Shown: one piece after another, positions 11,121 to 22,264 of the stretch
Layout: each line of letters begins with the position of its first letter
Numbering within the stretch: the stretch's first letter is position 1
Assembly (NCBI GenBank): GCA_023374025.1
Contig: SIJG01000002.1
Span: 4,470,383-4,534,382, forward strand
DNA from: Heterodera schachtii
Lineage: Eukaryota > Nematoda > Chromadorea > Rhabditida > Heteroderidae
DNA: 64,000 nucleotides
Direction of reading: 5' to 3'
Notes under the pieces: generated by a model
Database searches by the model: none
Told to the model about the DNA's origin: nothing
Seen by the model: only the letters and a program-made list of their open reading frames with translations
Translations under genes and position numbers: made by a program

Positions 11121-12008
11121 TACCGTATATACTCTTTTTATATGCCAGTCTCCATTAATCTGCCGGCCTCTAATTATATACCCCTTTCTGAGGAGGTTGA
11201 AAAATAATATACCAGTCTCCATTTATGTGCCAGGGGGGATAAATAGATTTTTTAAAATAATTTTTTTGGCACATTTTCCAAAAAAAAATTAAACTCAATT
11301 CAACAGTAAAAGTGGCTAATAAATGAACAATTCGTTCCCATCTCCGACTCCATCCAGCCCTGCATCATCATCAGAGTAGGGTCGTTACTTTTAGTGACGG
11401 AAAATCTCGAAATAGTTTACTAAAAAAAAAATTGTGGGAAGAATTTTTAAGAAAATTTTCCAATTCTCAGGGGTGCATTTTTTGAAAAAATGTTTAGGTC
11501 GTTTCTTAGGGGTGTATTTTTTGATTTTATTGCATTTTTGTTAAGGAATTTTCCTAAAAATGTCGAAATAGTAAATTTTCACTATCGAGACCGAAAATTT
11601 CCCGAGACTCGAGACCAATTTTTTATGGCTCTAATTTTTTGACTCATTTTACGAACAAAATCTGTGCACAAAAATAAAAAAGGCTTCTTCGTGATCGTTT
11701 CGTCCATCTTTCACCATTAAAAATTTCAATTTTTATCCATATTGGAAGCAAGAAAATGACACATTTTTGCCATTTTGGGGTCAATTTTCAGAAGTTGTTT
11801 AACAGAAATGCAATAGAAATGATTTTTTTTTTACGCGATGACTTTTTTGGCGACATGTTCAAAAAAATTTCAAAAATTTTCCACTAGATAAATCAGCTGA
11901 AAAATAATCTCCCAGTCTCCATTAATCTGCCGGCCTCCAATTATATACCCCTTTCTGAAGAGGTTGAAAAATAATATACCATGGCATATAAAAAGAGTAT
12001 ATACGGTA
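11121..12008. mobile_element. Nested element with 26-bp TIR inside the 11058-12949 element
   Basis: It begins TACCGTATATACTCTTTTTA and ends with the inverted copy (TAAAAAGAGTATATACGGTA). A ~70-bp subterminal block (CCAGTCTCCATTAATCTGCC ...) occurs in direct orientation at about 11144 and 11911. Non-coding. Confidence 0.7.
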
Positions 12009-12469
12009 ATTTAATTAATTGATAATATAATTATTTTTCTGACCATAATTATAATTTCAATTTATTATTTAATATTTCCCAAACAAGTTACAGTTTTACG
12101 AGAGAAATACAGTGCCCCAAAAAAGTCTTGCTCAAACCTGAAAATTATCTTATAGTTCATTTAAAAACTTGAAATAATTCATGCTTGCACAACTTTTGGT
12201 GCTGATCAAAAAAGTCTTTTACATCAACTTGATCAGATCACTCCTTTGTAGTGAACGGGACACCCAAAATACACTGAAAATCGGGGAAATTTTCAAAATC
12301 CCTAGGGGGTTGGGAAATTTTTTCTAGAGAAAATGAGCAAGCCCACTGGCAAGAGCACAAAATTTGCTACCGAATTGTTATTGGAATAGTGGTTTTACGA
12401 TTTTTGTATATGGAAAGTTATACTTGGTTGAATAATTGATCACCATAAAATGATCAATTTTTGATCAGC

Positions 12470-12752
12470 GCCATAACTTTTTCCAGAAGCATCCAAATTA
12501 AGCATTCTTGGTATCATTTTGATAGCATGAAGTTTCCTCTATTTGCCTTTAAAATTTTAAAAAATTTGGTTGTGATTCAAAAAAGTTGTGGCTTGTAAAT
12601 TTCATAAATTGATTTGGTAAACTTTTGTGACCACAACTTTTTTGAAACTTAACGAAATTTTTTGAAATTTTACAGAAAAATAGAGAACATTTAGAGCTAT
12701 CAAAAGATACCAAGAATGTATAACTTTGATGGTTTTAGAAAAAGTTATGATG
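12470..12752. repeat. Imperfect palindrome, same family as 52081-52435
   Basis: CATAACTTTTTCCAGAAGCA ... CATTCTTGGTATC near 12470-12515 is matched inverted at 12706-12752 (GATACCAAGAATG ... AAAAAGTTATG). A related palindrome sits in intron 2 of the gene at 51013-52801. Confidence 0.55.
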
Positions 12753-12926
12753 CATGAAATTTATCAAGAAATTACTTGGTCGTGTATTTTTTGTGGTCGT
12801 ATAAACTGAAATAGAGAACAAATATATTTATTATTATTAGCTTCTTATTCAATTTTAAATTATATTATTAATTAATTAAATTAATTTATTCCGTACTGAA
12901 ATGACCCCACCTCTCTGAAAGTCTCT

Positions 12927-13056
12927 CACTGATATTTTTGTCACTTCGCCCACACTGATATTTTTGTCATTTCGCCCACACTGATATTTTTGTCATTTCG
13001 CCCACACTGATATTTCTGTCATTTCGCCCACACTGATATTTTTGTCACTTCGTCCT
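12927..13056. repeat. 26-bp tandem repeat, five copies
   Basis: CACTGATATTTTTGTCAT followed by TTCGCCCA repeats starting at 12927, 12953, 12979, 13005 and 13031, an exact 26-bp period with a few substitutions. The unit includes the TIR end of the neighbouring element, so it probably grew from that end. Confidence 0.85.
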
Positions 13057-13400
13057 AGCACCGTTTGCCCCCCCCCTTTTCGAAAAAAAAATTCAAAAAA
13101 TTTTTTTGCCAGAAAAACAAGTTTCCAGCGGTTTCAGTTGGTCGCTGATCACGAATCTGACATTCATTAGGGGCGGGGGGGGGGGGAATTACAAACAGAT
13201 TTGAGCAGAAACTAAGGTCGAATCTCATTGTTTTGGGAAAACAAACTAGAAAAGTTGCCAGGGTGAAAAAATTAAAGGGTTTTTGTTGGGGTTTTGAAAA
13301 TTTTTTGGATAGGCATGTTGATAAAAATATGAATGAATCAATTTTTCTAAATTTTCTTGGGTGTTGAAAAAACAATGACAGTAAAAAATTCTTAGATCTG

Positions 13401-14154
13401 GGGCCAATCACAATTACGAACGACAAACGACAAAAGATAAACGACAAATCTGTCGTAATATACGTCGTTTGTCGTTTATCTCCCGAAATTTGTCGTTTGT
13501 CGTCTGAAATTTGGTGTTTGTCGTTTGGCGTTCATAATTGTGATTGAAACCAACGACAAACGCCAAATTTCAGACGACAAACACCAAATATTTGGGGGAC
13601 GCTCAACACCGCCCCTCAAATTTGTCGTCTGAGAAGTGTCCCAAAAATCCATCAAATTATTTTGATCCAAAAACTTTTATTTAATATTAAAAACATGTTT
13701 CTAGCGGTAAATGAGCTTGCTGATCATGAATCCGATCTCAGATTTTCATTTCTATACTTTTATCTATGATTTTTCATCAATTTATTCGGGTTTTTTGAAT
13801 TTAGGTTTATGATTAGAATTAGCGCAAAACAAATGTTTGATTATGAATCTACGTATCCAAAAACCCCTAGAAAGATTCTTTTGCCATTTTTCAATTATTT
13901 TATTTTTTTTGCATTTTCCTGAGAAATGTTGATTAATCCTTAAAAGTGACGACAAACGACAAATTTACGGTAGATTTTGTCAATTGTGATTGGATGACAA
14001 TTCACACGACAGAGACAAACGACAAACGGAAAAACGGCTTATTCAAACGACAAACGACATAATTTTTGTCGTAATGACAAATTCGGAGACAAATGCCTAA
14101 TTTGTCGTTTGTCGTCCGTTTTGTCGTTTGTCGTTCGTAATTGTGATTGGCCCC
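13401..14154. mobile_element. 754-bp palindromic element rich in ACGACAAAC words
   Basis: Terminal inverted repeats of about 36 bp begin GGGGCCAATCACAATTACGA and close with the inverse (TCGTAATTGTGATTGGCCCC). Many GACAAAC/GTTTGTC words lie inside both ends, and an inner palindrome spans about 13445-13600. It is non-coding. No clear target-site duplication is visible. Confidence 0.75.
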
Positions 14155-14232
14155 CGGTCCCATAAATATTTTGAACATTCAATCAATTATCTGTAAACAG
14201 ATTTAAAAAAATTTTAAGAATTATTTGTTTTA

Positions 14233-14430
14233 GGGGTTTTCTGGGCTGGGTCGGAAAAACCGATTCTGGCATCTGTTTTTACCCAATTCGAACCCGGATT
14301 TGATTACCAAATCTAAAATGTATATAAAATATGAATTTTGTTGAAAATAATTTTGATTTTTTGTTCGAGTCCGGGTGTGGGGTTCGAATTGGGCCAAATA
14401 AATGCTAGAATCGGTTTTCCCGGCCCCAAA
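14233..14430. repeat. ~200-bp palindromic repeat
   Basis: The left end (GGGTCGGAAAAACCGATTCT) pairs with the right end (AGAATCGGTTTTCCCGGCCC), and CGAACCCGGA pairs with TCCGGGTGTGGGGTTCG. It is non-coding and distantly like the GATCACGAATCTGAC palindromes. Confidence 0.6.
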
Positions 14431-14678
14431 AATACAAAATCAAAATTGGCGGTAATCTTCAATTTTTCCTAATATAAACATAACAAAACACACACAAACA
14501 ACAATTTCACTAAACGAGTAACATTTGTACATGAAATACAGTGGCAAAAATACATATACGAAATGTAGTACAATAGAGGTTATAAGGCATCGCATGGAAA
14601 TGGGTCAATGTCAACACAAATTGCTGGGCAATGTTCAGCCGTGGCACATCACTTAAATTCCGCCGGAGAAGACGCCCA

Positions 14679-16453
14679 TCAGCCATAATACACCAGATTA
14701 TTCTTCTTCAAGCCTTGCACCTGAAAATTTGGGCTTTTTTCTCCAAAATTTCTCAAATTGTTACAATTACCTCCAGAATTCCGTCCATGAAATCCTCATG
14801 GAGAATTTTGGTGGAGTCACGACGAAGAGCAACCATTCCCTGTAAAAAAAAGAGATAAGCTGATGCATATCCTCAAAAAATGTTCATCCGCTCACCGCTT
14901 CCACACAAACTGCTCGACATTGTGCTCCGTTGAAGTCCTCAATGCAGCGCGACAGCTCAACAAAGTTGACATTTTTGCTGAAAATGAGGAATAATTAGAC
15001 TATTTCCTAATTCTGTCACCGACTCGACGTTCATCCGGCGCGAATGAATGCGAAGAATTTGTTCCCTGCCCTTCTCATTTGGTGCTGGGAATTCGATTTT
15101 GCGGTCAAAACGTCCGGAGCGAAGGAGGGCCGGGTCGAGCACATCAACACGATTTGTCGCAGCAATGACCTGCGTTAAACAAACAAAATGAATGTGAATT
15201 GATTGGCTTGCTCCACCACTCACTTTGATGTCGTCGTTGGGTTGGAATCCGTCGAGTTGGTTCAGCAACTCCAACATCGTCCGCTGAATGTCTCGGTCCC
15301 CCGTGTCAGAGGCGTCGAATCGTTTCGTGCCTGGGTTGAAGAAGGAATAAACACAATGTCAGTAAAGCAAAATCAAAAATACGCGCACCAATCGCATCCA
15401 ATTCGTCAATGAAAATGATGGCCGGCGCCTTCTGTTTGGCCAATTCGAATGCGTTCTGCACCATCTTCGCCCCGTCGCCGAGGCCCACTTGGTTCAGCAG
15501 AGTACCGGACAAGCGTAGAAAGGTGGCCTGTGTTTGAGAAGCAACGGCACGGGCGAGCAATGTTTTGCCAGTTCCTTAAAAAGAGAGAAATTGCCGCCAC
15601 CTATCAGCAAATTGAAAATTCGAATTGATTTGTGAGAAAACAACACCTGGAGGCCCATACATGAGCACGCCCTTCGGTGGATGAATGCCAATCTTTATGA
15701 ACAGCTCCTTTTTGGTCATTGGAAGCACCTGAAAATGAGAAAATGGGAAATTTTGATCCAAAATTGTTTATTTTTTAACACGTACAATTGCCTCTTTCAA
15801 CTCTTTGATTTGCGTCTCGCATCCGCCAATTTCGCTGTACGTCTCCGTCGGTTTTTCCACCACTTCCATGGCCTTGACGCGTCGGTCAAAATGGGGCGGC
15901 AATTTTGCGATGATGTGAAAAGTGTCGTCGTTGACGCCGATCAGGTCGCCCGGCTTCAGCTCGTCTGGGCCGACGAGACCAATGCGAGGCAAAAACATGA
16001 CGAGTCCCTTCGATATTTTGATGACGGCGCCTCTTTTCTGAAGCGCATCCAAGTCGCTGCTCGAGCCTTCTTCTACTCCTTCCGCTTGGTCATCCGCGAG
16101 GTCCAGAATTTCCACGACATTGGCCACCTGCCACGGCATTTTCATGTACTGAAAATGGTTTTCGTCAAAATTTGTCGTTCCTCCTTTTGTTTGTTTGCTC
16201 TCACTTTCTTCATCTGTTTGTTGTTCTCCTTCGTCTTCGTCCCCAGTGTTTTGATGTTGTACGCGATTTTGCGCATTTCGTCCCTCATGATGCGAATTTC
16301 TTCGTCGAGCTGTTGTACGCGTTCGTCAATTTGGGCGGAAGACATCTCCAACACTTCAGCGTCTGTCTGAAAATTTAAAAAATGAAATGACATCGAAACG
16401 GAAGAAAATGAAAAGCACCAATCGCTCACCACATCTCCGGCAGGGTGCGCCAT
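14679..16453 (-). CDS. rpt-5: 26S proteasome regulatory subunit 6A (Rpt5/PSMC3)
   Basis: This is an AAA+ ATPase of the 19S base ring, which unfolds ubiquitinated substrates and opens the 20S gate. The ten exons (minus) are 16430-16453, 16205-16366, 15786-16148, 15647-15728, 15389-15574, 15224-15330, 15024-15169, 14896-14977, 14771-14839 and 14679-14720, giving 420 residues (human about 439). In order they show an N-terminal coiled coil ([17 protein letters not shown]), the OB domain, Walker A GPPGTGKT (split by intron 4), Walker [31 protein letters not shown] with its arginine finger region, and the C-terminal LVYYG, which fits the HbYX gate-opening motif. The exon 7 donor is GA|GTCGGT; the more obvious GTGACA four bases later would break the frame. 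It is the only clear housekeeping gene here. Confidence 0.97.
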
Positions 16454-17057
16454 CTTCTCGTTGTGTTACGCCCCGTTAGTAAAAATGTGAGAAAAAGCAT
16501 CATAACAGCGCCTTTTATACACAATTTTGGGTGGTTTTTTTTTGTATTGTGTGCAGTTGCGTTGCAGTGCGCCAAAATGTGCGAGAGTTTTCTATTTTGA
16601 ATATTTTTTTAAAATTCAGCCAAAAATTTGGCATGAGGTTGAATCTATTAATGACTTGGATATCTAACATTATTATTAGAAAATCCGTACTGCTCATTAA
16701 TGATCAAACCAAAATTCTAAAACATCGTTCAAATACAAAGTTTGTAAAAGATATATTCGTCCTCTTTTGGAATATGCGATGAAAAGTGAAACCCAATATA
16801 TAAAATTCCATGATTTTTCCGCACCTCGGGACTATTTTTTATGATATTAGAGGTCAATATTTAGTTTTTAATGCGCAAAATTTTAACAGTACGCATGTAA
16901 GACCAACTCATTTAAATGGAAATTGGCAGAGAGTTGTCATCCTTCCAATTGTTTAATCGCGCAAATTCATAAGACTCACATTCTCAAACAGCCAAGTTTT
17001 ATTCATTTTTGATATTAAGAATAACAACAGAAAAGAGGATTTATTCTTAAAAATAAA
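16454..17057. other. Intergenic, no gene seen
   Basis: This is the upstream region of rpt-5 and the downstream region of the next minus-strand gene. It is AT-rich, without convincing coding frames or repeats. Confidence 0.5.
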
Positions 17058-17950
17058 TCATGAAAGGAAATCGATAGGCTTTCTTTTCTTTGCCAGCGCA
17101 CGAAAATGAGCCTAAAAATTGGAGAATAAAATCAAAAGTTTCGAAGAATGCGCTTTTGTCCGCCCACCTCCATTTGGGCTTCGGGGATTCGCTGCTGCAG
17201 TGCCTCGTCCGGCTCACCGCGCAGTGGGTCGGGGTCACTTTGGCGCGGGCCATTTTGGCGCTGCGGACTTTAAAGTGTCATAACTTTTTTCTTACCCAAC
17301 CAAATAAAATAATCTTGATACGATTAAATAGGCCTAAATGTTCTTTATTAGCCTGCAAAATATTAGAAAAATACATTCGATTTGACAAAAGATATAGCGT
17401 GCGGCGCCAAAATGGCCAGAAAAAGTCAGTTTTTTGAGGTTTTTTGGCCATAACTTTTTTGTGTATCAATTAATTTTTTTTAAATTTTGCAGGCTATTAG
17501 GGACTATCAAGCGCTTTAAAATCATATCAAGCTTATTTAATTTGAATGAGAAATAAAAATGTTAGAGCGTTTGGCGCCAAAGTGGCCGGTTCCCCCGCGC
17601 AGTCCCACCGCGGGCAGACCGAGCAGACGGTTCAGACGCATCAACAGGTCGGGCAGCTGAAAGCCGTCCGTTTTGAACACCACCTGGCGACCGTCGTCTG
17701 GTAAAAAACAAGACAAAAATGTGTTATTTAAAACAAATATTCAAAAGTATGCATGAACAACAACTTTAGAAAGGATTATCAAATATTTAAACAATTACAA
17801 TAAATGTTTTTTTTCTGTATGCCGCCTATAGACTTACGGAGGTTGGCAACAAATTGGGGACGACATCCGTCGGAAAGCATCTTCACTTTGACCTGCATTT
17901 TGGGGTTTGTGGCACGCACTTGTGGCAGAGTGAGACGATGCCAAAATTCG
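17058..17950 (-). CDS. Probable mitochondrial small-subunit ribosomal protein mS25-like, 5' exon not found
   Basis: Four exons (minus) are supported: 17838-17950, 17609-17697, 17168-17260 and 17058-17111, with consistent phases. They read FWHRLTLPQVRATNPKMQVK, then LHDGRQVVFKTDGFQLPDLL, PDPLRGEPDEALQQRIPEAQ and a basic end AHFRALAKKRKPIDFLS. The pattern (aromatic-x-LPQ, NP.MQV, YLxDGR.V.F) resembles the L51/S25/CI-B8 thioredoxin-like domain of mS25. The N-terminal ~40 residues are not visible: upstream of the 17950 acceptor lies a hAT relic, so the first exon is either farther away or lost. GC-rich codons differ from the F-box copies and agree with rpt-5. The intron at 17261-17608 contains GGCGCCAAA words at both ends. 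The alternative is another L51/S25 family member. Confidence 0.55.
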
Positions 17951-17999
17951 CTGAAAACCAAAAAATATTGAGCAATAAACAAATTTTTTTTCTCATTTA

Positions 18000-18470
18000 T
18001 GATTTTTTTTCTTTTCTTTGAGAGAAATCCATGCCAAATCCTAATTGCTGCAGATTTGTCTCTTTTGGATCCGTAATTTGCCGCAATTCTTGAATCAGGG
18101 AAAATTTTCGGCAACAAATCAGCAGCTGATTTAAAACTCTGCGCATGACGCGCAGTGTGGTATGCCCAAACGCCTAAACAAATAAATTTATTTCTGTTTT
18201 AATTTGTAATTTAACCCTCCGCTGCTGCTGTTTGACGGTCCAAATCGGATGGTGCTGATGTGCTTGGCATGAAGGCCGTGATTGCCTTTGCAGAATTTGC
18301 AGCTTTCGCTGCTTTCTTGTGTTTTCCGTCTTTAAATGGTGAGGAATGGCCGTTTTGCCAGTGGACAACAAAGAAATGTCAAAATTGCATGGGATGCAAT
18401 GCAAAAATTCATCTCCTGAACAAAACAAAAAAAGCAATAAATACCAAAATAATTGGCCAAAATTAACAGC
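18000..18470 (-). pseudogene. hAT-type transposase relic (BED-finger and following region)
   Basis: Minus-strand pieces in different frames read HCIPCNFDISLLSTGK, then KHKKAAKAANSAKAITAFMP, then EGVWAYHTARHAQSFKS and PDSRIAANYGSKRDKSAAI. This order (Cys-x2-Cys zinc-finger half, HLK/KHKKA, linker, AxHTVxHxxSF, PDSxIAxxxSxxRTKxxAI) is known from ZNF862/hAT-like proteins. Frame changes and a stop break it. It lies where the 5' exon of the mS25-like gene would be expected. Confidence 0.6.
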
Positions 18471-18595
18471 ACGAAAGAAATTAAAAAGGTAAAATTGAAA
18501 AATATTTGCGTAAACAGTCGCCAATCCAAATTTATAAAGAAATTTGACAAGTTTTTCGGTGAATACAACAAATCATAACAAATTTTGTTCACTAC

Positions 18596-18690
18596 CTCCA
18601 ATCAGGACAAATCTGACAAATCAGGACATTTTTATTTTGTCAGATTTGGACCCTCCAAATCAGGACAAATCTGATAAATCAGGACAGATC
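18596..18690. repeat. Short direct repeat AATCAGGACAAATCTGA
   Basis: CCAATCAGGACAAATCTGAC at about 18597 recurs as CCAAATCAGGACAAATCTGA at about 18655, with an inverted partner (TTTGTCAGATTTGGA) between them. Confidence 0.6.
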
Positions 18691-18749
18691 GCAACCCTGC
18701 TTTTTAGCCAACTTTTCGCAATTTTTCGTGACTTAAATTCCCAGCCCTG

Positions 18750-19440
18750 ATTGATTGGTTGGCTTATTTTCTTCGAATATAAATACATATGATTATTTAT
18801 ACGGTTTTATATGCCTTATTTGCAACACTACAATCAGTGAATGTTTTTTTTTGGCCATGCTAATGAGCTATTATTTACATATTTTTTCGTTTTTTCAATT
18901 TCTTTAATATATATTTTGTGCTTTTTTTGGCTCCCTATCATTTCGTTACCGATCATTTCATCACCAAGAAAAATTTTTAAAAAATTTGTTTGGCATATTA
19001 TCAAAACAGCATAATAAATTTCAATTATAGGGAAAGTTAATCTCCTTCAAAAGTTTTTGGCTATAACTTTTATTTGTCATCAAAATCAACAACAATCTGT
19101 TATCATTCGAAGGCTTAGATGTTTATAAGCTATTTCTAAGATATTGCTTTGCGATTAGACAATTGTTAAAAGATATATCATTAAAATTGCCAGAAAAATT
19201 AAAAATTTCTGAAATTTTTTTAAACTTTGCTAGACAATCTTTTTGTTTTGTTTTTTGTAACCGTGGGGGTCCAACTGACGGTTCCTGGACTGAGATGTCT
19301 AAAAAGTCATAGTTTTTTTGTTGTTATTTAATGATTTCATCATTTCTTGTTTTTGTTGCATATAATTATTGTTTTTGTGTTCATTTGCTCTTTCATTTTT
19401 CATATTTGTCTCTATTTTATTTTAAGTTAACACAATTTTT
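18750..19440. other. AT-rich, no gene seen
   Basis: No supported frame. It runs up to the promoter of the type A copy that starts at 19503. Confidence 0.45.
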
Positions 19441-19502
19441 TGTCTTTTGTGACACACAAATCAATTGACGGAAAACGACAAAGTGAGCTAATTGCAGCAA
19501 AA

Positions 19503-21694
19503 ATGAACAGACGGTAATGAATTAAAAAAAACTTAAATTAATTTTGAAATTAAATTTTCCTATTTTTTTAGCTGGATTTGTGGCGACGTGTGGATGGACA
19601 TTCTGCCATCTTTTGACCGTCCCCAACTCGGCCTCAAAATGGCATTGCTTTCTGACCGTTTTGACATTTTGGTGGACACGCATTTTGATGGAAAAAGCGA
19701 ATTCAAAATTTTGAATACCATTTCAATTGAAAAAGGACCAGAAGCGGAACTGTGTGTGCTGAATCTGACTAATTTCAAATCAGCGAAATTTTCGTTGCCG
19801 GACCGTCCGCTGCCCAACAAAATTCGTTTTCGTTTCCTTCGGATTGAGTAATTAAAACAAATTTTATAGAGAGACCAATTAATATTAATATGGTGTCTCT
19901 TTTGGAAAATTGAAGGAATATGGCCAATTTCACACTGTGAATGACCATTTTTCATCAGATTCGTCTCGATTAGATTGGACAATCGGTACCATTTTTTGGA
20001 TTCGGCCACAAATCTTATGAATATATAACAGAAAAAGCCATGGATCTTCTGAGCTTTTAAATTTAATGCTTTAATGCATGTGCTTTTGTTGGGCAATAAT
20101 TGAGTCCCCGTGGGATTTGGACACTTCAGTCCCGGATCCATAACTCTGTTCTAAAATGTCTGACAGGCCCTAAAAATGTAACCAATTGTCCAATTCTTGT
20201 CCCAGAGGAATCGGATGCGGAGAAGGTCACCCCCCCCCCCCCCCGAATATCTTAAAAAAAATTTCAAACATAGAATTTTACTTATTGTTAGGAAATTTTT
20301 TAGTAAGGAAATTTCTATAAAAATTTCAAAAATTTTCAGCGATTTTTTTAAAATTTTATGGTGAACCTTCCTTTCCCTTTTTCTTCAGTTACGTTGACCA
20401 TGCCGTGCTCGCATTTCTCCATGCTAACAAGCCAATTTGGGACCGATGGGGCACAGAGTTGCGTCTGTGGATGCCTTATCCACACAATAAAACTGCTGCC
20501 GATGTTCAGCCCATTTGGGATGTTTTGACGAGTGAAATTTGGCCCATTTTTACGACAACCATTCGCCATTTGTGCATTGGCATTGACTACAATTTGGACA
20601 ATTTGCGTCGTCTGATCTCGCCGACAATTCTCACTGATCTCGATCAATTGGATTCAATCAATTTCGATTTTATGTGCCCTGCTGCTGGGCATTGTGATGA
20701 TGATGGGCCAAATGCAACTGCTGCCCAAGCATTGGCCAAATGGTTGCACACTCCGTCAAAAAATGGCCAACCGAAGCGATTGTTTTGCGAAAACAGCATA
20801 GGATCAAACTTCCAATGGATCACCAGTTTCAAAGAGGTGTGGTTGTTGTTATTGTTGTGCTCACACACACATATATTATATATATATATATATACATAAC
20901 ACATACAAGGGGTATCTCGGGACCGATTTTTCGTACTAAGGTTCAAAATTTCTCCGGCACCAAGTTTTTTTCCGGCACTTTTCAAAAATATTTGAGGAAC
21001 AGGGGTGCCGAAAACCCAAAAACTCGGGCTGGCGCCAAAACGATTTCTAATTACCCCTACCTACATATTTTGATTGCTTTTCAATTTGATTTTTCTTTTT
21101 TTTTCATTTTCCATTTATTTAGAAATTTATTTGTGCCCGCAATTCTTCTGTCAGTTACAAAATTCGTTTTGGAGTTTTCGGGCAAACAGCATCAATTGAG
21201 GAGAAGCCATTTGAATTGGTGAACGAATGGACCAAAGAAAAGCTGACTTTGATGAAGGATGGAGCTTATTATTGGCTGTTGAAACGGTGCCCAATTTCGG
21301 AGACTGGCGCCGGTGAAATGGGAAAACGACGGAAATTTGGACAATAAAAAATCGAACTTTGTCCATTTTTGTTTTACTGGCGGCAATAATTGCATCGGGT
21401 GAGCAAGTGAGGGAGCATGTCATTTCCCTCCCCCCCCCCCCCTCTTCTAAAAAATTTCAACCCTAGAAATTTTTCAAAAAAAAAAATTAGAAATTTTTCA
21501 TAAGAAAACCAAGAAAAAAATTATTTGAAACTTTTTATTACCAAATAGGATTTTGTCATAAAATTTTCGGGAAATGAACTTTTGTTTCGTACTTTGAATT
21601 ATATATTTCGTGAAAATAATTCTATTTGTTTTGAATTTTTAGGCCTATGTCTCCTCCTCAATCATCACCAACAAAAGAGGGGTCAAAGCAGTGA
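19503..21694 (+). pseudogene. Type A F-box-family copy with a frameshift in exon 4
   Basis: The exons are 19503-19513 (MNRR), 19572-19847 (WICGDVWMDILPSFDRPQLG ... FRFLRI), 20389-20836 (YVDHAVLAFLHANKPIWD ... KWLHTPSKNGQPKRL), 21123-21398 (KPFELVNEWTKEKLTLM, LLKRCPISE) and 21643-21694 (PMSPPQ-type tail). One extra C near 21304 shifts the frame relative to the paralogue at 24869-26183, losing the last ~40 residues of exon 4. Exon 3, intron 3 (with a TATATATA tract) and exon 4 are close copies of that paralogue. Intron 2 is enlarged to 541 bp with a C-tract at 20231. The copy is broken but recently derived. Confidence 0.8.
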
Positions 21695-22264
21695 AAAGTT
21701 CGTCAGATTATGTGTGTGAATGAATTTGTTGGCACTTGACAAATTAGTCGATCATTTGGAATCATTGCATGAAAATATTGTTGCTTTGCTTTGACATATA
21801 TATTTTCTTTCATTTTTTAATTCGATTAAAAATTTTGTTTTTCGAATTTGGTTAGGGATTGACCAAAAATGATGGGTTTTGTGGACAAATAAAAAAGATT
21901 ATAGCCAAAAACGTTCTGCTGGGGCCCAAACGTGAGGTCTAAATTCTATGTTTCGAAAAACCTGGATTTAAGCCCATTAGAAGGAGCACAATTTGTGAAT
22001 TTTTGTTGTTGTAAAACTCGGAAATCAAATCCATTTTATCATTAGCCATTTTTAACAATGATTAGATCACAATGAATTTCACATACACACCAAAAACAAT
22101 GGAAAGGAAATGGACGAATTTTGCGGAAAGCAAGCAAAGGTCAAATAGATACATACAAACAAATTATACAATATAATATTGAAATGGCACAGTGCCAACA
22201 TCATTTGGGTCACATAATCGTACCAATCAACCATCAATTAATTAATTCATTTCTGCTGCTATTG

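Larger units (their letters stand above)
11058..12949. mobile_element. Non-coding element with ~60-bp terminal inverted repeats, carrying nested insertions
   Basis: The left end GAAGTGACAAAAATATCAGT through GTCATTTCAGTACGGAATAA is repeated inverted at 12886-12949 (TTATTCCGTACTGAAATGAC ... TATTTTTGTCACTTC). No transposase is readable inside, so it is a non-autonomous DNA transposon or MITE. The right end is fused to the 26-bp tandem repeat that starts at 12927. Confidence 0.7.

Noticed and set aside
12927..13056. CRISPR-like array
   Set aside because: The 26-bp units are contiguous with no unique spacers, in a eukaryotic genome; it is a satellite.
16531..16782. Short open frames upstream of rpt-5
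   Set aside because: AT-rich, no splice pattern, no recognisable protein features.
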